A DNA stretch of 64,000 bases. It comes from Aeromicrobium sp. 9AM (GTDB lineage Bacteria; Actinomycetota; Actinomycetes; Propionibacteriales; Nocardioidaceae). Below, piece after piece: positions 45,401 through 54,235 of the stretch (the first letter of the stretch is position 1; every line of letters begins with the position of its first letter). The translations under genes were made by a program, and so were the position numbers. The stretch spans positions 558,001 through 622,000 of the forward strand of contig NZ_LR733304.1 of NCBI RefSeq assembly GCF_902506105.1. The letters run 5' to 3'. The notes below the pieces were generated by a model. The model was not told the origin of the DNA and made no database searches. It saw only the letters and a program-made list of their open reading frames with translations.

Positions 45401-46363
45401 ATGATTCACACACATCAGCTCACCCGGACCTTCGAGTCCGGCAAGGAGACGGTCGAAGCGGTGCGCGGCATCGACCTGGACGTCGCCGAGGGCGAGCTCG
45501 TCGCCTTCCTCGGCCCCAACGGAGCCGGCAAGTCGACGACGCTGCGCATGCTCACCAGCCTGCTGCCGCCGACCTCGGGCACCGCCACGGTGGCGGGCAT
45601 CGACGTGACGGCGGATCCTGCGGGCGTACGCGGCCGCATCGGCTACATCGGCCAGAAGGACGGCGCCGGCCACAACTACCGCGTCTGGGACGAGCTGCTC
45701 ATGCAGGGCCGCTTCTACGGACTCGACAAGAAGCGCGCCGCCGAACGGGCCGAGGAGCTTCTCGGCACGCTCGACCTCGACGGGATGCAGATGCGCAAGG
45801 TCAGCACGCTGTCGGGCGGCCAGAAGCGGCGGCTCGACATCGCGCTCGGCCTGATCCACGAGCCGGCGCTGCTGTTCCTCGACGAGCCGTCGACCGGCAT
45901 GGACCCGCAGAACCGGGCGAACCTCTGGGACCACATCCTGCGGCTTCGCAAGGAGTTCGGCACGACGATCGTGCTGACGACGCACTACCTCGAGGAGGCC
46001 GACACCATGGCCGAGCGGGTCGTCGTGATCGACCACGGCCAGATCATCGCAGATGACACCGCAGATGCGCTCAAGGCCGAGCAGGCCGGTGACCGCATCA
46101 CCGTGACCGTCAACGCGGAGGACCTGCCGACGACCCGCGAGGTCGTCGCCCAGGCCGGCACCGAGGTCGAGGAGGCCCCGGTCGACGGCGGCACCGCGGT
46201 CTCGTTCCGCGTCGATGCCGGCCCGGTCGCGCTGCCCGGCGTGCTGCACGCGCTCGGCGACAAGGGTGTGGCCGTCAAGGCGGCGACGCTCAAGCAACCC
46301 ACTCTCGACGACGTCTTCCTCAACCTCACCGGACGCAGCCTGCGCGAAGGAGCAGAAGCATGA
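45401..46363 (+). CDS. ABC exporter ATP-binding protein (DrrA family)
   Basis: This 320-residue ATPase has Walker A GPNGAGKST, the family-specific GYIGQKDGAGHNYRVWDEL region, signature LSGGQKRRLD, Walker B LLFLDEPSTGMDPQNRANLW and the C-terminal domain of daunorubicin-resistance DrrA-type proteins. It energises export of a hydrophobic compound or drug. AGGGA upstream of ATG 45401 marks the start. It overlaps the permease gene by 4 bases. Confidence 0.92.
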   Translation: MIHTHQLTRTFESGKETVEAVRGIDLDVAEGELVAFLGPNGAGKSTTLRMLTSLLPPTSGTATVAGIDVTADPAGVRGRIGYIGQKDGAGHNYRVWDELLMQGRFYGLDKKRAAERAEELLGTLDLDGMQMRKVSTLSGGQKRRLDIALGLIHEPALLFLDEPSTGMDPQNRANLWDHILRLRKEFGTTIVLTTHYLEEADTMAERVVVIDHGQIIADDTADALKAEQAGDRITVTVNAEDLPTTREVVAQAGTEVEEAPVDGGTAVSFRVDAGPVALPGVLHALGDKGVAVKAATLKQPTLDDVFLNLTGRSLREGAEA

Positions 46364-47172
46364 GCACCGCCATCATCGATTCCGCCGCCACCTCGGCCCG
46401 CATCGCCCACCGATCGCTGCTGGGCGACATCGCCTCCGTGTGGACGCGTGAGACGCTCACGATCCTCCGCGACCCGTTCTCGCTGATCTTCTCCCTGGTC
46501 CAGCCGCTGGTGTTCCTCGGGCTGTTCGGGCCGTTGCTTGCCGGTGTCGCCGGCGACGGGCTGGGCTTCGGCTCGACGCTGCAGTTCTTCCTGCCCGGCG
46601 TCGTCGTCATGATCACGATGTTCGGCACGTCCATGACCGGAGCCAACCTGCAGTTCGAGATCATGACCGGTGCGTTCGAGCGGATCCTCGCGACGCCGCT
46701 CTCTCGCCCCGCCCTGCTGATGGGGCGGGCGCTCAAGGAGCTGACGCCCCTGGTGATCCAGGCGGTCATCATCACGCTGGTCGCCGTGCCGTTCGGCTTC
46801 GACCTGTTCCCCGCGCACATCGTGGTGGGGCTGTTGATCCTCGGGGTCTTCGGGGTCGGCGTCGGCGCGCTGTCGTATGCGCTGGCGATCGCGACCCGCA
46901 AGAACGAGTGGGCGTTCTGGGCGGTGCAGCAGTCGCTGCTGTTCCCGCTGCTGATCCTCTCGGGCATGATGCTGCCGCTCGAGACCGGGCCGGACTGGAT
47001 GCAGGCACTGTCGAAGGCCAACCCCCTGACGTACATCGTGGACGCCGAGCGGGTGCTGTTCTCCGGCACCTTCGACGACAGCGCGGTGGTCTACGGCTTC
47101 ATCGCCGCGATCGTGACGGCCGCGGTCGGGCTCTGGGTCGGTGTCCGCACCGTCACCAAGACCGTCCTGTAG
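46360..47172 (+). CDS. ABC exporter permease (DrrB family)
   Basis: This 270-residue ABC-2 permease has about six membrane segments. TLTILRDPFSLIFSLVQPLVFL near the N-terminus, GAFERILATPLSRPALLMGR and LSKANPLTYIVDAERVL match DrrB-type transport permeases. The ATGA overlap with the ATPase gene shows they form one unit. It is followed by an inverted repeat that probably terminates the operon. Confidence 0.92.
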   Translation: MSTAIIDSAATSARIAHRSLLGDIASVWTRETLTILRDPFSLIFSLVQPLVFLGLFGPLLAGVAGDGLGFGSTLQFFLPGVVVMITMFGTSMTGANLQFEIMTGAFERILATPLSRPALLMGRALKELTPLVIQAVIITLVAVPFGFDLFPAHIVVGLLILGVFGVGVGALSYALAIATRKNEWAFWAVQQSLLFPLLILSGMMLPLETGPDWMQALSKANPLTYIVDAERVLFSGTFDDSAVVYGFIAAIVTAAVGLWVGVRTVTKTVL

Positions 47173-47218
47173 GCAGACGCACGAAGCGCCCCTCTCAAAC
47201 GGGAGGGGCGCTGTCTGC
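47173..47218 (+). terminator. Hairpin terminator of the DrrAB-type operon
   Basis: AGCGCCCCTC (47185-47194) pairs perfectly with GAGGGGCGCT (47203-47212); outer arms GCAGAC (47173-47178) and GTCTGC (47213-47218) extend the stem with a bulge. It begins at the permease stop. There is no T tail, as is common in high-GC actinobacteria. The next 135 bp to citrate synthase hold nothing I recognise. Confidence 0.7.
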
Positions 47219-47353
47219 GTGGTCATCGCGTCAGCCGGTGAGGGGACTACCGGACCCGCCCCCGCAGGGACCGAGTCGCCACGGGCCTGTGAGGGACGAC
47301 GCAACCGATCGAGATCGAAGCGCCCTAGCGCCAGATCGCACCTTGAAATGGGC

Positions 47354-48457
47354 TCATTGAGCCCAAGAGCTATCCCAACCCGGGACCTCGTCGGCGCGGC
47401 GGGAGGCGGGGCCGGTGTAGATCGCGGAGGGGCGGATCAGGCGGCCCGTGCGCTTCTGCTCGAGGATGTGCGCGCTCCACCCGGCCGTGCGGGCCGACGT
47501 GAACATCGCGGTGAACATGTGCGGCGGGACCTCGGCGTAGTCGAGGACGATGGCCGCCCAGAACTCGACGTTGGTCTCGAGCACGCGGTCGGGGCGACGC
47601 TCGCGGAGCTCCTTGAGGGCGGCCTCCTCGAGCGCGATCGCGACCTCGGCGCGAGGAGCGTTGAGCTCCTTGGCCGTACGGCGCAGGGTGCGCGCCCGGG
47701 GGTCCTCGGCGCGGTAGACGCGGTGGCCGAAGCCCATCAGGCGCTCACCGCTGTCGAGCAGGCCCTTGACGTACGCCGTGGCGTCGCCGGACTTCTCGAC
47801 CTCTTCGATCATCGTGAGCACGCGGGCCGGGGCGCCACCGTGCAGCGGGCCGGACATGGCGCCGACGGCTCCGGACAGCGCTGCAGCGGCGTCGGCGCCG
47901 GTCGAGGCGATGACGCGGGCGGTGAAGGTCGAGGCGTTCATGCCGTGCTCGGCGGCCGAGACCCAGTAGGCGTCGATGGCCTTGGCGTGGTCGGGGTTGA
48001 CCTCGCCGCGCCAGCGGGTCAGGAAGCGCTCGGTGATCGTCGAGCACTTGTCGATCTCGGACTGCGACACCATCGGCTGGCCGACGCCGCGTGCGGCCTG
48101 CGCAACATACGAAAGGACCATGACCGCAGCGCGGGCAAGGTCCTCACGAGCCTGGGCATCATCGATGTCATAGAGCTGCTTCATGCCCCAGGCGGGCGCG
48201 GTCAGCGCGATGGCGCTCTGCACGTCGGCGCGGATGTCGCCGGAGTGGACCGGGATGGGGAACGGCTCAGCGGGCGGGAGGCCGGGCTCGTAGGCGCCGT
48301 CGACCAGCAGGCCCCAGATCTTCTCGAACGGCACGCGGCCGACGAGGTCGTCGATGTCGACACCGCGATAGCGCAGTGCAGACCCTTCCTTGTCGGGTTC
48401 GGCGATCTCGCTCTCGAACGCTACGACGCCTTCAAGTCCGTGGTGCACTTCAGTCAT
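47354..48457 (-). CDS. citA: Citrate synthase 2-type enzyme
   Basis: This 367-residue enzyme condenses acetyl-CoA (or a related acyl-CoA) with oxaloacetate. The catalytic histidines are in GPLHGGAP and GFGHRVYR; the third active-site position is Glu in NVEFWAAIVL rather than the usual Asp, a substitution shared by the mycobacterial CitA group as I recall. Length matches that group. ATG 48457 (MTEVHHGLEG) is preferred. A 2-methylcitrate synthase role is possible given the nearby propionate genes. Divergent from pdxH. Confidence 0.88.
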   Translation of the reverse strand: MTEVHHGLEGVVAFESEIAEPDKEGSALRYRGVDIDDLVGRVPFEKIWGLLVDGAYEPGLPPAEPFPIPVHSGDIRADVQSAIALTAPAWGMKQLYDIDDAQAREDLARAAVMVLSYVAQAARGVGQPMVSQSEIDKCSTITERFLTRWRGEVNPDHAKAIDAYWVSAAEHGMNASTFTARVIASTGADAAAALSGAVGAMSGPLHGGAPARVLTMIEEVEKSGDATAYVKGLLDSGERLMGFGHRVYRAEDPRARTLRRTAKELNAPRAEVAIALEEAALKELRERRPDRVLETNVEFWAAIVLDYAEVPPHMFTAMFTSARTAGWSAHILEQKRTGRLIRPSAIYTGPASRRADEVPGWDSSWAQ

Positions 48458-48493
48458 ACGGTGCATTCTGCCCTGCGTCGTTACCGTTGAGTC

Positions 48494-49138
48494 ATGGAGA
48501 CCCCTGATTTGGCGCGGATGCGCGAGGAGTACGCCCGGGAAGGTCTCGACGAAGCGGCCGCAGGGGACGATCCGCTGGCGTTGCTGGGGCGCTGGCTCAA
48601 CGAGGCGATAGACGCCGGCGTCTACGAGCCCAACTCGATGGCGCTCGCGACGGCGACACCCGACGGCCGTCCCTCCGTACGCATCGTGCTGCTCAAGGGA
48701 CTCGACGATCGGGGGCTGACGTTCTTCACCGGCTACGAGTCGCGCAAGGGCGCCGAGCTCGAGGCCAATCCGCGGGCGGCCGCCGTGATGCTGTGGCATC
48801 CGCTGCAGCGGCAGGTCCGGGTCGAGGGTCGGGTGACCCGGATCGACGAGGCGGAGTCCGACGCCTACTTCACCTCGCGCCCCCGCGGCTCCCAGATCGG
48901 CGCTGTCGCGTCGCCGCAGTCGCGGGTCATCTCGAGTCGTGAGGCGCTGGAGCGCCGGGTCGCGGAGGTCGAGCAGGTCTTCGATCACCATGACGTCGTA
49001 CGCCCGCCGATCTGGGGCGGCTATCGCATCGCGCTCGAGTCGGTCGAGTTCTGGCAGGGCCGGCAGAGCCGCCTCCACGACCGCATCCGGTACGTCCGGC
49101 AGAGCGACGGGTGGCGGCGCGACCGGCTGGCGCCCTGA
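48494..49138 (+). CDS. pdxH: Pyridoxamine 5'-phosphate oxidase
   Basis: This 214-residue FMN enzyme oxidises pyridoxine or pyridoxamine 5'-phosphate to pyridoxal 5'-phosphate. Visible family features: ATATPDGRPSVRIVLLKGLD, TFFTGYESRKGAELEANP, FTSRPRGSQIGAVASPQS and the C-terminal WQGRQSRLHDRIRY. Length and ends are normal. It supplies the cofactor of SerC and other PLP enzymes. Only 3 bases separate it from the convergent cytidylyltransferase gene. Confidence 0.96.
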   Translation: METPDLARMREEYAREGLDEAAAGDDPLALLGRWLNEAIDAGVYEPNSMALATATPDGRPSVRIVLLKGLDDRGLTFFTGYESRKGAELEANPRAAAVMLWHPLQRQVRVEGRVTRIDEAESDAYFTSRPRGSQIGAVASPQSRVISSREALERRVAEVEQVFDHHDVVRPPIWGGYRIALESVEFWQGRQSRLHDRIRYVRQSDGWRRDRLAP

Positions 49139-49141
49139 CCG

Positions 49142-49609
49142 TCAGGTCAGGTCGCGGTAGTGCTCCAGCAGGCGGCTCATGACCGACAGCGCGTCCTGCA
49201 TCTCGGTGATGTGTGCGGGGTCGAGAACGCGGAGCATCTGCTTGATCTCGGTGCTGGAGATCCCGTCGGTGCGAGGGAGGTAGACGACCTCGCAGAGCTC
49301 CTTGAGGTCGTCGAACTTGCCGGCCCAGTCCTCGCCGATCGCGAACACGTCGACATCGTGCTCCTTGATGTCGGTGGCCTTCTGCTCCCACGAGGTCTCG
49401 GGGATCACCAGGTCGACGCCCTTGATGCTGTTGATGATGCGGGCGCGGTCCTCGTACGAGACGACGGACGTCTTGCCCTTGCCGGCGTTGAACTCGTCGG
49501 TCGACACCGCGATGATCAGCCGGTCGCCCATCGCGCTCAGTCGGTTGATGAGGTTGAGGTGACCGATGTGGAACAGGTCGAACGTCCCGTAGGTCAGCAC
49601 CGTGGTCAT
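49142..49609 (-). CDS. Glycerol-3-phosphate cytidylyltransferase-like protein (TagD family)
   Basis: This 155-residue protein closely follows Bacillus TagD in order of motifs: LTYGTFDLFHIGHLNLI (HxGH near 17), ISTDEFN-like VSTDEFNAGKG, IGEDWAGKFD and YLPRTDGISSTEIK. The enzyme makes CDP-glycerol from CTP and glycerol-3-phosphate for teichoic acid-like polymers. No glycerophosphotransferase is adjacent, so its pathway partner is unclear. It is a better TagD match than the related gene at 20530. Confidence 0.85.
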   Translation of the reverse strand: MTTVLTYGTFDLFHIGHLNLINRLSAMGDRLIIAVSTDEFNAGKGKTSVVSYEDRARIINSIKGVDLVIPETSWEQKATDIKEHDVDVFAIGEDWAGKFDDLKELCEVVYLPRTDGISSTEIKQMLRVLDPAHITEMQDALSVMSRLLEHYRDLT

Positions 49610-49698
49610 GCCGACAGCCTAACGAGTGTCGTGCGCTGTTCACGTCGAGTCCATCCGCGGGTCAGCGCGACGCCACCCGGCCCGGTCACGCTGACGGC

Positions 49699-50364
49699 AT
49701 GACTGCTCTCGCACTGACGCTCGCGCTGGGCTTCGGCCTGGCGTTCGCCGAGTCGGGCCTCGGCCTCGGCATCGTGCTCCCCGGCGAGACCGCCGTGGTG
49801 GTGCTCGCCGCGACGATGGGCTCCCCGACAGACATGGTCCTGCTGGGCGCCACGGTCATGCTCGGGGCCAGCAGCGGTGACCACGTCGGCTACCTGCTCG
49901 GTCGCCGCTACGGCGACACGCTGCGCGAGACCAAGGCGGTCAAGCGCCTCGGCGTGCGTCACTACGACCGCGCCACCGACCTGCTGCGCCGCCGCGGCGG
50001 GCTCGCGGTCTTCGCGACGCGGCTCGTGCCCATCGTGCGTACGCTCACGCCCGCCGCAGCCGGCGCCTCGGGCCTGGAGTACCGCCGGTTCGCCACGGCG
50101 TCGCTCGCGGGCTCCGCGACCTGGTCCGCGGCGTACGTCGGAGGGGGCTCGACCGTCGCTGCTGTCGCGGCGATGACGACCGACACATTCGGTCGCGCCT
50201 CGTGGCTGTTGCTGGTGCTGCTGGCACTGGCCCTGATCCCGGTGCTGATCATTCGCACCGTCGTGGGCGTTCGTCCGGTGTCTGCCGCACCGGACGTGGC
50301 GTCCCTCGAGCTTGCTGCCCGGCGGTCGAGGTTCTCGCCGCTGGTCAGCGACCTCCAGGTCTAG
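49699..50364 (+). CDS. DedA-family membrane protein
   Basis: This 221-residue protein of the SNARE-associated/VTT superfamily has an early re-entrant region with GLGLGIVLPGETAVV, then SGDHVGYLLGRRYG, and the signature FATRLVPIVRTLTPAAAGAS followed by transmembrane helices. DedA proteins are linked to undecaprenyl-phosphate and phospholipid recycling across the membrane. That would suit a strain making surface glycans, but no functional link is shown here. Confidence 0.92.
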   Translation: MTALALTLALGFGLAFAESGLGLGIVLPGETAVVVLAATMGSPTDMVLLGATVMLGASSGDHVGYLLGRRYGDTLRETKAVKRLGVRHYDRATDLLRRRGGLAVFATRLVPIVRTLTPAAAGASGLEYRRFATASLAGSATWSAAYVGGGSTVAAVAAMTTDTFGRASWLLLVLLALALIPVLIIRTVVGVRPVSAAPDVASLELAARRSRFSPLVSDLQV

Positions 50365-50385
50365 AGGACGCGAACCTTCGGCCTG

Positions 50386-50410
50386 CGTGAGCCCCTTCGC
50401 TCCGCTCACG
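50386..50410. terminator. Hairpin between convergent genes
   Basis: CGTGAGC (50386-50392) pairs with GCTCACG (50404-50410) over an 11-base loop. It lies between the convergent DedA and small membrane protein genes and could terminate both. There is no T tail. The following sequence contains further GC-rich half-palindromes (GGCCGCGGGCGGCC). Confidence 0.5.
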
Positions 50411-50445
50411 TTCGGCCGCGGGCGGCCTCACTAGGGGCCGAATGC

Positions 50446-50739
50446 CTAGAGGATCAGCAGGCCCGCGACCGCGGCGGGCAGGGCGCCGAGCAGGATCCAC
50501 GGCGCGAACGCGGGACGGCGATGGACGAGGCGGACCGCGCCGAGGGCGACGATCCCGAGGACCGCCATGACGACGAGCAGGATCATGCCGTCACTGCGGC
50601 GGTCGTCGTCGACGATGCTGCGGATCACCGCGGTCAGTGCCCCCAGCGGGAAGGCCGACACTGCGAGGATCAGGAGGGAGACGACCCAGCGTTGGACCTG
50701 CTCCGTCGTGAGCTCGCGGCGTACGCGTGTCCGGGTCAT
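50446..50739 (-). CDS. Small membrane protein of unknown function
   Basis: A 97-residue protein with a basic N-terminus and three hydrophobic segments: about 19-41, 53-70 and 77-97 (PWILLGALPAAVAGLLIL to the stop). The middle loop DDDRRSDG is acidic. I recognise no family. ATG 50739 (MTRTRVRRELTTEQVQ) is the preferred start; the frame continues upstream without a better one. Confidence 0.6.
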   Translation of the reverse strand: MTRTRVRRELTTEQVQRWVVSLLILAVSAFPLGALTAVIRSIVDDDRRSDGMILLVVMAVLGIVALGAVRLVHRRPAFAPWILLGALPAAVAGLLIL

Positions 50740-50779
50740 CTGGTCAGTATGCGCCCGCGCGGAGTCCCTGCCCGACGCC

Positions 50780-52066
50780 TCAGCTCCGGAGCTGCTGCGT
50801 GAGGCGGTAGCGGACGAACGACGGCACCAGGAACGACACGAGCACGACGCCCACGACGACGAGCACGCCGCCACCGGCGGATGCGGCTGCCGTGCCGACG
50901 GCGGCCGCAGTGGCGCCGTGCAGGGTGTCGGCGATGCGGGGGCCGCCGGCGACCACCACGATGAAGACCCCTTGCAGCCGGCCGCGCAGGGCGTCGTCGG
51001 CGGCCGACTGCAGCATGCTCATCCGGAACGCTGCCGACGCCATGTCGGACGCACCGCCGAGCACCAGCATCACGAGCGCGACGACGAGCATGGGTGTACG
51101 CCACTGATCGGCCAACGACACGGCGACGCCGAAGCCGGTCATCGACAGTCCCCAGCACGTGATGCAGACGATGACGGCGAGCCCTTGCCGCTCGACGTGG
51201 GACACCCAACCGCTGAAGACCCCGCCGATCACCGCGCCCGCAGGGATCGCGGCGAACAGCAACGCGAACGCGATGCCGCCGTTCTCCGGTCCGCCGAAGT
51301 CGATGTGGGCGATCTCAGGGAACAGCGCGCGGGGCATGCCGAAGACCATCGCGATGAGGTCGACGACGAACGACATCATCAGGACGGGCTGCGTGCGCAG
51401 GTAGCGGAAGCCGTCGACGACAGCGCGTACGCCCGGGGTGCCGGCTGCCGCGTCCAGCACCGGCAGCCGGGGTAGGCGTACGACGGCGCCGAGCGTGGCG
51501 AACAGCGTGAAGGTGTCGATGAGGTAGAGCCACTTGAAGCCGATGACGGGGATCAGGACGCCCGCGACCAGCGGCCCGGCAATGCCGCCGGCCATGGCGA
51601 CCGTCATGTTGAGCGAGTTGGCGGCGGGCAGCAAGGCCGGCTCGACGATCTTGGGCAGCACGGCGCTGCGGGTCGGCTGGTTGACCGCGAAGAACCCCTG
51701 CTGGACGGCGAACAGCGTCAGCAGGAGCCAGACGTTGGTGCTGCCGGCGGCGGCCTGCAGCCAGAAGAGGCCACTCGTCACGATCAGTCCCGTGGTCGTG
51801 ATGATGAGCAGCGTCCGTCTGTCGAAGACGTCGGCGAGCGCACCGCCGTAGAGGCCGAACACGACGAGCGGCACGAGGCCGAAGACGCCCGCGAGCCCGA
51901 CGTATGCCGAGGAGCCCGTGTCGGCGTAGATCTGCGCCGGGACGGCGACGACGGTCAGCTGGGCGCCGATGACCGTGATGATGTTGGCGAGCCACAGCCG
52001 ACGGAAGTGCACACTGCGCAAGGGCCGCGTGTCCGCGAACACGCGGGAGAACGGACGCTGTGTCAC
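50780..52066 (-). CDS. MFS exporter (MFS_3/EntS-like)
   Basis: This 428-residue protein has about 12 membrane helices. HFRRLWLANIITVIGAQLTV opens helix 1, GGALADVFDRRTLLI is motif A, and NQPTRSAVLPKIV plus NSLNMTVAMAGGIAGPLVAG are typical of the enterobactin-exporter-like MFS_3 group. Start GTG 52066. Substrate is unknown; siderophore or drug export are possibilities. Confidence 0.85.
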   Translation of the reverse strand: MTQRPFSRVFADTRPLRSVHFRRLWLANIITVIGAQLTVVAVPAQIYADTGSSAYVGLAGVFGLVPLVVFGLYGGALADVFDRRTLLIITTTGLIVTSGLFWLQAAAGSTNVWLLLTLFAVQQGFFAVNQPTRSAVLPKIVEPALLPAANSLNMTVAMAGGIAGPLVAGVLIPVIGFKWLYLIDTFTLFATLGAVVRLPRLPVLDAAAGTPGVRAVVDGFRYLRTQPVLMMSFVVDLIAMVFGMPRALFPEIAHIDFGGPENGGIAFALLFAAIPAGAVIGGVFSGWVSHVERQGLAVIVCITCWGLSMTGFGVAVSLADQWRTPMLVVALVMLVLGGASDMASAAFRMSMLQSAADDALRGRLQGVFIVVVAGGPRIADTLHGATAAAVGTAAASAGGGVLVVVGVVLVSFLVPSFVRYRLTQQLRS

Positions 52067-52103
52067 GCGACGAATTTACGCCACGGCCGCGGGGGACCGG
52101 ACG

Positions 52104-52820
52104 TCAGGAGAACGCCGCGATGTCGATCAGGATCCACACCTGCTCCGCGCGTCCGAGCAGCTCGCCGTCGGCGGTGTAGAGCGCGGTGTCGGTGAGGAAC
52201 TTGCGACCTTCCTGTGACCGCAGGTGGCCCGTCGCGACGCACGGCTCGCCGGCGCGGGGCCGGCGGCTGACCTGGGCCGTCATGCGCCCGAGCACCATGG
52301 TGTTGCGGCTGAAGTCCGCGGCCCACCCGCCGGGGCAGTCCAGCGCCGCCCACGTCACCGGCAGGTCGATCGCGCCGTCCGCACCGGCGAACGCGTGGTG
52401 CGGAGTCCACGGCGCCGCCGTCACCGCCGTGTCGGCTCGGTCGACCGGTCCGGCGAACAGGCGCAGCCCATCACCGTCGTCGCGGGCCGTGCCGCACGTG
52501 AAGCAGTGGTCGAACGGGTGGTGCTCGAAGCCCGGGTAGTTGGCGAGTCCGGCGGCGGCCTGCTCGGCGCTGGGGCACGGCAGCACCTCGCGCTGGAACG
52601 GCCCGGGAGCAGCCTCGCCGACCACGGCCCCGCCGGCGGTCAGAAGGCGTACGGCATCGCCGTCGCGCTCCCAGCTCAGCGGCACGTCGAGCGGCGGCGG
52701 GATGCGCAGGGTCGTGGTGACCGGCTTGTCGTGGGCGACCTCCTGGCCGATCAGGCCGGCGACGTAGCCGCCGTTGCCGGAGTGGAGCGGACCGTTGAAC
52801 TGCGCAGGGATCGTGACCAC
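52104..52820 (-). CDS. Hot-dog-fold thioesterase-like protein
   Basis: This 238-residue protein appears to contain two hot-dog halves. The first begins FNGPLHSGNGGYVAGLIGQE, the second includes PVTWAALDCPGGWAAD and VLGRMTAQVSRRPRAGEP, resembling acyl-CoA thioesterase-like proteins. The linker PFDHCFTCGTARDDGDGL has a CxxC that could bind metal. Substrate is unknown. Start GTG 52820, 13 bases after the photolyase gene end on the same strand, so they may be co-transcribed. Confidence 0.62.
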   Translation of the reverse strand: MVTIPAQFNGPLHSGNGGYVAGLIGQEVAHDKPVTTTLRIPPPLDVPLSWERDGDAVRLLTAGGAVVGEAAPGPFQREVLPCPSAEQAAAGLANYPGFEHHPFDHCFTCGTARDDGDGLRLFAGPVDRADTAVTAAPWTPHHAFAGADGAIDLPVTWAALDCPGGWAADFSRNTMVLGRMTAQVSRRPRAGEPCVATGHLRSQEGRKFLTDTALYTADGELLGRAEQVWILIDIAAFS

Positions 52821-52833
52821 GGAACCAACCTAT

Positions 52834-54189
52834 CTAGCGGATCGCCTCGTAGCGCCGCAGCGCCTCCCGTCGCTCCTCGGCATGGTCGACGATCGGCTCT
52901 GGGTAGTCGGCAGGCGGCTCGTCGAGGTCCCACGGCTCGTGGACGTGGCGCGTCTCGACGTCTGCGAGCTCCGGCACCCAGCGCCTGATGTAGGTGCCGT
53001 CGGGATCGAACTTCTTGCCCTGTGTCACGGGGTTGAACACCCGGAAGTACGGCGCGGCGTCGGTGCCGCACCCGGCCACCCACTGCCACCCGTGCTGGTT
53101 GGACGCCAGGTCCGCGTCGACGAGCATCTCGAGGAAGTGCCGGGCGCCGTGCTGCCACTCGATGTGGAGATCCTTCACCAGGAAGCTCGCCACGATCATC
53201 CTGACCCGGTTGTGCATCCAGCCCTCACCCAACAGCTGCCGCATCCCCGCGTCGACGATCGGGAAGCCCGTGCGCCCGGCCTTCCACGCGTCGAGCGCCG
53301 AGCCCGGCTCGTCGTACTCCATCGCGGCGAAGGCGCGGTTGTAGTAGTCGAAAGCGGAGTCGGGGCGCTGGTGCAGCACGTCGGCGTAGAACTCGCGGAA
53401 GGCGAGCTCCCGGGCGTACGCCGCGGAGCCGCGCGAGCGCAGCGGGGCGAGGTCGGCCAGCATCGTGCGGGGATGGATCGTGCCCCACTTCAGGTGCACC
53501 GACATGCGGGACGTCCGGTCGTCTCCGGGCAGGTCGCGGGTCGTGTCGTAGTCGGCGACGTCGTCGTCGAGGAAGGCGTGCCAGCGTTCCGCCGCGGCCT
53601 GCTCGCCGAGCGGCGGGAGGTCCATCCCGCTGGGCACGGTGTTCTCGGGAATCTGGCGCGTACGCCCGCCGGGCCGGATCCACGGCACCTGCTTCGCCTC
53701 CGGCGCCGGCGCGCGCCAGCCGTGCTCCTCCCACGCGCGGAAGTACGGCGTGAACACGCGGTAGCCCGTGCCGTCGCCCTTGGTGACGCGACCGGGCGCC
53801 ACGGCGTACGGCGACCCGGTCCGTACGAGGGAGATCTCGTGCTTCGCGAGTGCCTCCTCGACCCGACGATCGCGGCGGGACCCGTACGGTCCGAAGTCGG
53901 CCGCTACGTGCACGGTGCTGGCGCCCGCCCGACGGGCGACGCGGACGACCTCGTCGACCGGATCGCCGTGGACCACGTGGAGCCCGCCGATCCGTTCGGA
54001 GAAGTCCGCCAGCAGCCGGGCGAGGTAGGCCGTGCGTGTCGTGGCGCCCTCCGTCCACAGCCGGTCGTCAAGGACGAACAACGGGACGACGCCGTCAGGG
54101 CCAGCCGCCTCCGCCTCGAGGATCGCCGGATTGTCGCCCAGCCGGAGGTCGCGCCTGAACCACATCACGGACGTCGTCACACGTCCCAT
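52834..54189 (-). CDS. phrB: Deoxyribodipyrimidine photolyase
   Basis: This 451-residue flavoprotein repairs cyclobutane pyrimidine dimers with light. The N-terminal photolyase domain opens SVMWFRRDLRLGDNPAI; the FAD domain has WMHNRVRMIVASFLVKDL, NQHGWQWVAGCGTDAAPYFR and FNPVTQGKKFDPDG, hallmarks of class I CPD photolyases, including the electron-transfer Trp residues. ATG 54189 is the chosen start; GTG 54180 is also possible. It is divergent from ideR with under 50 bp between the two starts. Confidence 0.95.
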   Translation of the reverse strand: MGRVTTSVMWFRRDLRLGDNPAILEAEAAGPDGVVPLFVLDDRLWTEGATTRTAYLARLLADFSERIGGLHVVHGDPVDEVVRVARRAGASTVHVAADFGPYGSRRDRRVEEALAKHEISLVRTGSPYAVAPGRVTKGDGTGYRVFTPYFRAWEEHGWRAPAPEAKQVPWIRPGGRTRQIPENTVPSGMDLPPLGEQAAAERWHAFLDDDVADYDTTRDLPGDDRTSRMSVHLKWGTIHPRTMLADLAPLRSRGSAAYARELAFREFYADVLHQRPDSAFDYYNRAFAAMEYDEPGSALDAWKAGRTGFPIVDAGMRQLLGEGWMHNRVRMIVASFLVKDLHIEWQHGARHFLEMLVDADLASNQHGWQWVAGCGTDAAPYFRVFNPVTQGKKFDPDGTYIRRWVPELADVETRHVHEPWDLDEPPADYPEPIVDHAEERREALRRYEAIR

Positions 54190-54235
54190 TGTCCGACGGT
54201 CACGAGGATGTCGCACGACATGGAACAATGGTCAG

